Made by a program: the position numbers and the translations under genes. The notes under the pieces are model-generated. The model did no database searches and was not told where the DNA came from. It was given only the letters and a program-made list of their open reading frames with translations. A DNA stretch of 11,757 bases from Bacillota bacterium (GTDB lineage Bacteria > Bacillota > Clostridia > Christensenellales > Aristaeellaceae). Location: assembly GCA_023404715.1 (NCBI GenBank), contig JAEYAR010000091.1:1-11757 (forward strand), given 5' to 3'. Below, piece by piece: positions 6,766 through 11,757 of this stretch. Each line of letters begins with the position of its first letter. Position 1 is the stretch's first letter.

Positions 6766-8304
6766 ATGCTGGAGGGCGCGCGCCGCGCGCTCAAGGAAAC
6801 GTTTGGCTACGACGCTTTCCGCGAAGGGCAGGAGGCGGTCGTCTCCGCGATCCTCTCCGGGCGCGACGTGCTGGCAATCATGCCCACCGGCGCGGGCAAG
6901 TCGATTTGCTATCAGCTGCCCGCGCTGCTGCTGGGCGGCGTGACGCTCGTGATCTCGCCGCTCATCTCGCTCATGAAGGATCAGGTGGCCTCGCTCATCC
7001 AGAGCGGCGTGCGCGCGGCCTACTTGAACTCCTCGCTCAGCCCGGCGCAGCTGCAGCGGGCGATGCACAACGCATGCGAGGGGATGTACAGGATCATCTA
7101 CGTGGCCCCGGAGCGCCTGGGGACGCCGGGCATGCAGCGGTTGATGGAGAGCGTGCATGTGCCGCTCATCGCGGTGGACGAGGCGCACTGCGTATCGCAG
7201 TGGGGGCAGGATTTTCGCCCCGGCTACCTGGAGATCGCCTCATTCATCGATTCGATGCCGCGCCGCCCGGTGGTCGCGGCGTTTACGGCGACGGCGACGC
7301 GCGAGGTAGGGCAGGATATCCTGCGCCTGCTGGCGCTGCGGGATCCCCTGCGCATGACGACGGGCTTCGACCGTCCCAATCTCTTCTTTGAGGTGCGAAA
7401 CGTATCGGATAAGGACGCCGCGCTGCTGCGCGCGATGGATCAGTTGGACGCGAAGCGGCGCTCAGGCATCGTCTACTGCGCGACGCGCAAGAACGTGGAG
7501 GCGGTGGCGCAGCTGCTCGCAGACCACGGCTACCGCGCGGCGCGCTACCACGCAGGGCTCGAGGATGCGGCGCGGGCGCAGGCACAGGAGGCGTTCGTGC
7601 GGGACGAGGCGGACGTCATCGTGGCGACGAACGCGTTCGGCATGGGCATCGACAAGCCGGACGTGGGCTATGTGATCCACTACAACATGCCCAAGGATAT
7701 GGAGAGCTACTATCAGGAGGCGGGACGCGCGGGGAGAGACGGTTCGCCGGCCCGGTGCGTGCTGCTCTACAGCAAGCGGGACGTGCCCCTGTGCCGGTTC
7801 ATGATCGAGCATGCGGCGGAAAACACCGCGCTGGACGAGGAGACGGCGCGCATCGTGCAGAGCCGTTCGATGGAGCGGCTGAGGCGCATGACGTTTTATG
7901 CGACGACGGGCGGTTGCCTGCGCGGATACATCCTCAAATATTTCGGCGAGCAAGCGGCCGCGCGCTGCGAGGCCTGCGGCAACTGCACGCTCACGCTGGA
8001 GCAGCGCGAGGAAGAGCGCGCCCTGAGCGCGGGCGCCTCAAAGGCGCGGGGCAAGGCGATGGCCGCCGGCCCGAAGGACGATCCGCTCTTCGAGCGCCTG
8101 GTGAAGCTGCGCTACAAGATCGCCAAGCGCCTGGGCGTACCGGCGTTCGTCGTCTTTTCCAACGCGACGCTACTGGATATGAGCCAAAAACGGCCGCTGA
8201 CGATGGACGCGTTTTTGCAGGTCTCCGGCGTCGGCCGACAGAAGATGGTGCAGTACGGCGACCTGTTCGTCAAGGAAATCCGCGACCATCTGATGGGAAA
8301 ATAA
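6766..8304 (+). CDS. recQ: RecQ-type ATP-dependent DNA helicase lacking the winged-helix domain (512 aa)
   Basis: 3'-5' superfamily 2 DNA helicase for recombination and replication-fork repair. Motif I is MPTGAGKS (39-46), motif II with the aromatic-rich loop is DEAHCVSQWGQDFRPGY (138-154), motif III is AFTATAT (172-178), motif IV is GIVYCATRKN, motif V is ATNAFGMGIDKPDV, and motif VI is YYQEAGRAGRDG (315-326). The zinc site is intact: Cys384 in GGCLRGYILKYFGE, then Cys401, Cys404 and Cys407. An HRDC domain fills about 438-510 (DPLFERLVKLR...LQVSGVGRQKMVQYGDLF). Only about 30 Ala/Lys/Glu-rich residues separate zinc site and HRDC, so the RQC winged helix (about 100 residues in E. coli RecQ, 609 aa) is absent. 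The ATG at 6766 is 1 base after the rhaM stop. The only Shine-Dalgarno-like purines (GGAGAGGGTG) sit about 16 bases upstream, suggesting coupled translation. Confidence 0.93.
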   Translation: MLEGARRALKETFGYDAFREGQEAVVSAILSGRDVLAIMPTGAGKSICYQLPALLLGGVTLVISPLISLMKDQVASLIQSGVRAAYLNSSLSPAQLQRAMHNACEGMYRIIYVAPERLGTPGMQRLMESVHVPLIAVDEAHCVSQWGQDFRPGYLEIASFIDSMPRRPVVAAFTATATREVGQDILRLLALRDPLRMTTGFDRPNLFFEVRNVSDKDAALLRAMDQLDAKRRSGIVYCATRKNVEAVAQLLADHGYRAARYHAGLEDAARAQAQEAFVRDEADVIVATNAFGMGIDKPDVGYVIHYNMPKDMESYYQEAGRAGRDGSPARCVLLYSKRDVPLCRFMIEHAAENTALDEETARIVQSRSMERLRRMTFYATTGGCLRGYILKYFGEQAAARCEACGNCTLTLEQREEERALSAGASKARGKAMAAGPKDDPLFERLVKLRYKIAKRLGVPAFVVFSNATLLDMSQKRPLTMDAFLQVSGVGRQKMVQYGDLFVKEIRDHLMGK

Positions 8305-8338
8305 CTTTCGTCAGTAGATACGGGAAAGAGGCTAACAA

Positions 8339-9279
<941 letters not shown>

Positions 9280-9283
<4 letters not shown>

Positions 9284-10395
9284 CCATCCTGCTGCTGCTC
9301 GCGGGGGCGGCGCTCTTTCTGCTCGGTCTGGACCGCCTCTTTGCCAGGCACTGGCGTCGCGGCCTCTCCTTTACGGTGGCTTTTTCGCAGGAGGCCGCCT
9401 TTGAGGGCGGGCGCGCGCAGGTGGTGGAGACGGTGGAAAACGCCAAAGCCCTGCCTTTGCCCGTCGTGCGGGCGACGTTTGAGATCGATCGCAGCCTCGT
9501 GTTCGAGGGGCAGGAGAACGTCAGCATCTCGGACCGGTGTTACAAACAGGACGTCTTCTCGCTGCTGTTCTACCAGCGCGTCGAGCGCACGCTGAACGTG
9601 ACGTGCACGCACAGGGGATTTTTCCGCGTAGAGCGCGCGGACGTCATCGCCTCCGCCCCGCTGTTCAGCCGCGAGCATGCGCAGGATTTTCGGCAGCAGA
9701 CGTCCCTGTGCGTCTATCCGCGCGCGGCGGATCCCTCGCGCCTGGAGATCCCCTTTCGCCATCTGACGGGCGCGCTGCGCGTGAGGCGCTTCGTGCTGGA
9801 GGATCCCTTTACGTTCCGCGGCATCCGCGAGTACGCGCCGGGCGACGCGATGAACGCGGTCAACTGGAAAGCCAGCGCGCGCACGGGCAGCCTGATGGTC
9901 AACCAGCGGGATACGACCGCCTCGCAGTCCGCGTTCATTCTGCTCAACGTGGAGGGCGACACCATGTGGTACGACGAGGAGACGCACGAGGAGGCCATCC
10001 GCATCGCGGCAGGGCTGAGCATGCGGCTCGTAGACGAGGGCGTGCGCGTCGGCCTATGCACCAACGGGCGGGATCTGGAGTCGGGCGAGGCGCTGCACGT
10101 CCCCGCAGGGACCGGGAACCGGCAGCGGACGCTTTTGTTGGCTGCGCTCGCCCATATCGACCTGAAAAAACAAGCGGAGCCGCTGGAGCGGCTGATGCAA
10201 GAGCAAGCGCTGACGGGACGCGACGAAGCGCCTCTGTATGTCTTGATCTCCAAGAGCCAGCGCCCGCCTGTGCGCGAGGCGTTCGCCGGCATGGGCGGCG
10301 CGCTGATGATCGTGCCCCTGCGGGCGGACGGCGTGCTGCAAGAGGCGCCCCGTCGGGCGTTTGAGGTCATGCGTTGGGAGGTGGACGCCTCATGA
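9280..10395 (+). CDS. DUF58 domain-containing protein (371 aa)
   Basis: Usual partner of MoxR ATPases. One N-terminal membrane segment (about residues 2-18) is followed by basic ARHWRRG and then a beta-rich region (about 30-165). The DUF58 signature lies at 182-208: IREYAPGDAMNAVNWKAS, ending LMVNQ. Behind it is a von Willebrand A-like stretch (about 217-350). The usual metal-site pattern DxSxS is not visible: the strand reads FILLNVEGD, so metal-dependent adhesion is doubtful. The frame is open far upstream through moxR, but the ATG at 9280, with GGAG 5 bases before it and an ATGA overlap with the moxR stop, is clearly the start. Its own stop overlaps the next start in the same way. The biochemical role is unproven; related clusters are tied to envelope stress and assembly. 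Confidence 0.93.
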
Positions 10396-11621
10396 AGCGT
10401 GCGACGAGGGCTTTTCTGGAGTGCGCGGGCGGCATACTGCTCGTGAGTTGCCTTTTCGCCGCGCCGGCGCTGCTGCTGGGCCTGTCCGCGAGGCAGACCG
10501 CGCTCGGCTGCCTGTATCTCGGCGCATCGGCGGCGCTCACGCGCGCGCTCGCGCTTCGCACCGCCGCCCTTTGGCAATACGCGCCGCTATGCGCGCTCGC
10601 GGCGGCGGCGGCGCTGGCGCTGCCCTTGCCCCTCCTCTCGCGCGCGGCGCTGTGCATAGGCTGCGCGCTGGTCGCGCTGATGCGGCTGTATGGGCGGGTG
10701 ACGCGGCGGGAGATCCTGCTCGACACGCCCGGCCCCTTTGGGACCGTCCTCTTCGCGGCGGCCTATCTCGCGGGCGCTGTATGGGACGACGCGCGCGTAC
10801 GCACGCTTTCCTGCCTGCTTTGCGCGCTGTACGTCCTTTGCATCATGGCGTGGCGGATGCAGACGGGCCTAGGCGCGTTCCTGTCGCGCTACGGGACGAT
10901 CGCCCGCCTGCCGGAGCGGCAGATCCGCTATGCCTCGCGCGGCGTGCTGGCTGCCTGCTGCCTGCTCGCTGCGCTTTGTATGGCGTTGCTCGCTGTATCC
11001 GGCGCAGAGCGCGCGGTCTACGCGCTGGGCAGCCTGCTGCTCTCGGGGCTGCGCTTCCTCCTTTCGCTCTTGCCTGCCGGGCAGGAAACGCCGGCGGAGG
11101 AGGCCGCGCCCGAGCCGATGGAGCAGGCGGGCGGCATGATGCCGATGGAGGCGGGGGAACCTTCCGCCTTCATGCAGCTTCTGCAGGCGGTACTCAGCTT
11201 CCTCGTCACGGCGGCGCTCGCCCTGGGCCTTGTGTGCCTGGCGGCTTACTGCGTATACGCGCTGTGCAGGCGCTTTGCCGGACGCGGCGCGCAATCGGGC
11301 GACCGCGCGGAGTTCATCGCGCCGCCGACGCGCACGGAGCGCCTCAGCCGCCGGCGCGGGCGCGATGCGGATATGCCGCTCCCCTTTACCCCGGAAGGCG
11401 CGGTGCGCCGCGCGTTCATCCAAACGGTCCGCAGGCGCAGGCGCGAGCGGCCCGAGGCATCCATGACGCCGCGGGAGATAGAGGATTTCGCGGGGCTGGA
11501 GCCGGGGGAGACGCGCGGAATGCTGCACGACCTGTACGCCCGCGCACGCTATGGCGGCGGCGTCACGCGCGAGGAGGCGCGGGCGCTGAAGGCGAGGCTA
11601 AAGCAAAAGGCCCATCCGTAA
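10392..11621 (+). CDS. Polytopic membrane protein with DUF4129-like C-terminus, TgpA-like without transglutaminase core (409 aa)
   Basis: Third member of the MoxR-DUF58 module. Hydrophobic segments lie near residues 7-31, 35-55, 60-82, 83-99, 115-131, 137-155, 182-204 and 208-229. A Pro/Glu/Met-rich stretch (230-258) follows, then one more membrane helix (261-292), basic RRF, and a soluble tail. The tail (about 335-405) fits DUF4129: AVRRAFIQTVRRRRRERP, MTPREIEDFAGL, LYARARYGGGVTREEA. TgpA-type proteins at this locus have N-terminal membrane helices, an extracytoplasmic transglutaminase core with Cys-His-Asp, a further helix, then DUF4129. Here the core is replaced by about 30 residues, and no catalytic triad is present. 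The ATG at 10392 overlaps the DUF58 stop (ATGA); an in-frame ATG at 10374 is rejected because it lies inside DUF58. The DUF4129 assignment rests on pattern resemblance. Confidence 0.82.
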   Translation: MKRATRAFLECAGGILLVSCLFAAPALLLGLSARQTALGCLYLGASAALTRALALRTAALWQYAPLCALAAAAALALPLPLLSRAALCIGCALVALMRLYGRVTRREILLDTPGPFGTVLFAAAYLAGAVWDDARVRTLSCLLCALYVLCIMAWRMQTGLGAFLSRYGTIARLPERQIRYASRGVLAACCLLAALCMALLAVSGAERAVYALGSLLLSGLRFLLSLLPAGQETPAEEAAPEPMEQAGGMMPMEAGEPSAFMQLLQAVLSFLVTAALALGLVCLAAYCVYALCRRFAGRGAQSGDRAEFIAPPTRTERLSRRRGRDADMPLPFTPEGAVRRAFIQTVRRRRRERPEASMTPREIEDFAGLEPGETRGMLHDLYARARYGGGVTREEARALKARLKQKAHP

Positions 11622-11632
11622 AGGGAGGGCCT
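11608..11632 (-). terminator. Hairpin at the end of the plus operon, possible terminator for a convergent minus-strand gene
   Basis: AGGCCC (11608-11613) pairs with GGGCCT (11627-11632). After an A-A mismatch the stem continues with three more pairs (11615-11617 with 11623-11625... TCC/GGG) and a short loop. It overlaps the stop codon at 11619-11621. On the minus strand it is followed by TTTGCTTT, but on the plus strand no T-run follows, so it would serve a gene lying right of the window. Confidence 0.35.
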
Positions 11633-11658
11633 CAGACCGTCGAAAAACCCATCGAAGC

Positions 11659-11680
11659 CAGACGGACCAAAAGCCGTCTG
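11659..11680 (+). other. 7-bp inverted repeat in the downstream spacer
   Basis: CAGACGG (11659-11665) pairs with CCGTCTG (11674-11680) around an 8-base loop. CCGTC at 11637-11641 could instead pair with GACGG at 11661-11665, and GTCT (11676-11679) could pair with AGAC (11683-11686), so alternative folds compete. No known RNA family was recognised. Confidence 0.4.
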
Positions 11681-11697
11681 CAAGACTGTAATCGTAT

Positions 11698-11729
11698 CGC
11701 CCGGCTTTGCCGGGCGGGCGGGGCTTTTT
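11698..11729 (+). terminator. Probable intrinsic terminator of the plus-strand operon
   Basis: A perfect 8-bp stem (CGCCCGGC 11698-11705, GCCGGGCG 11709-11716) with a TTT loop is followed by GGCGGGGC and five T residues (11725-11729). The 8-base gap between stem and T-run is unusual, although the repeated GGGC units allow a register shift that brings the stem closer. Confidence 0.5.
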
Positions 11730-11730
11730 C

Positions 11731-11756
11731 CGGAGCAAAACGCAGTTTTGCGGAGC
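11731..11756. repeat. Short palindrome flanked by CGGAGC direct repeats at the window edge
   Basis: GCAAAAC (11735-11741) and GTTTTGC (11745-11751) form a 7-bp stem with loop GCA. CGGAGC occurs at both ends (11731-11736 and 11751-11756). The design resembles a small dispersed repeat or a second hairpin after the terminator, but the window ends here. Confidence 0.35.
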
Positions 11757-11757
11757 G

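Overview
The window is GC-rich bacterial DNA (by eye well over 60% G+C). It has strong AGGAGG-type ribosome binding sites, near-consensus sigma-A promoters, and families common in Clostridia (DUF975, the AAA-ATPase-like/PD-(D/E)XK family, PepV-type dipeptidase, MalY/PatB C-S lyase). A high-GC gut Bacillota (Clostridia) is the best guess. This rests on gene content and style, not on a marker gene. No tRNA, rRNA, CRISPR array, insertion sequence or phage gene was seen. Almost every base outside short spacers is coding.

Layout. (1) 1-846, plus strand: the 3' half of an AAA-ATPase-like/PD-(D/E)XK nuclease gene cut by the left edge, ending at a strong 12-bp hairpin (853-882) shared with the convergent operon. 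(2) 5710 down to 900, minus strand: a five-gene operon read from a TTGAAA-17-TATAAT promoter: DUF975 membrane protein, RsuA-type 16S rRNA pseudouridine synthase, RsmC/YbxB-like methyltransferase, MalY/PatB-type aminotransferase/C-S lyase, and PepV-type M20 dipeptidase. (3) 5744-11621, plus strand: a divergent six-gene run read from a TTGACG-17-TATAAT promoter: an unclassified membrane-anchored coiled-coil protein, an L-rhamnose mutarotase-like protein, a RecQ-type helicase, then MoxR AAA+ ATPase, DUF58 protein and a polytopic membrane protein with a DUF4129-like tail. (4) 11608-11757: a spacer packed with inverted repeats, including a probable terminator.

How the genes work together. The minus-strand operon joins two 16S rRNA modification enzymes with amino-acid/peptide catabolism (a C-S lyase/aminotransferase and a dipeptidase). 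In the plus-strand run the last three genes are stop/start coupled (ATGA overlaps) and form the MoxR-DUF58-transglutaminase-type module, thought to act as a chaperone/assembly system at the cell envelope. The expected transglutaminase partner appears here as a reduced form with membrane segments and the C-terminal tail but no extracytoplasmic enzyme core. The RecQ is also reduced: it has helicase, zinc and HRDC parts but no room for the usual winged-helix (RQC) domain. I did not find a wholly new defence or mobile system. The most interesting points are these two reduced architectures, the unclassified first gene of the plus operon, the orphan mutarotase, and the structured right edge.
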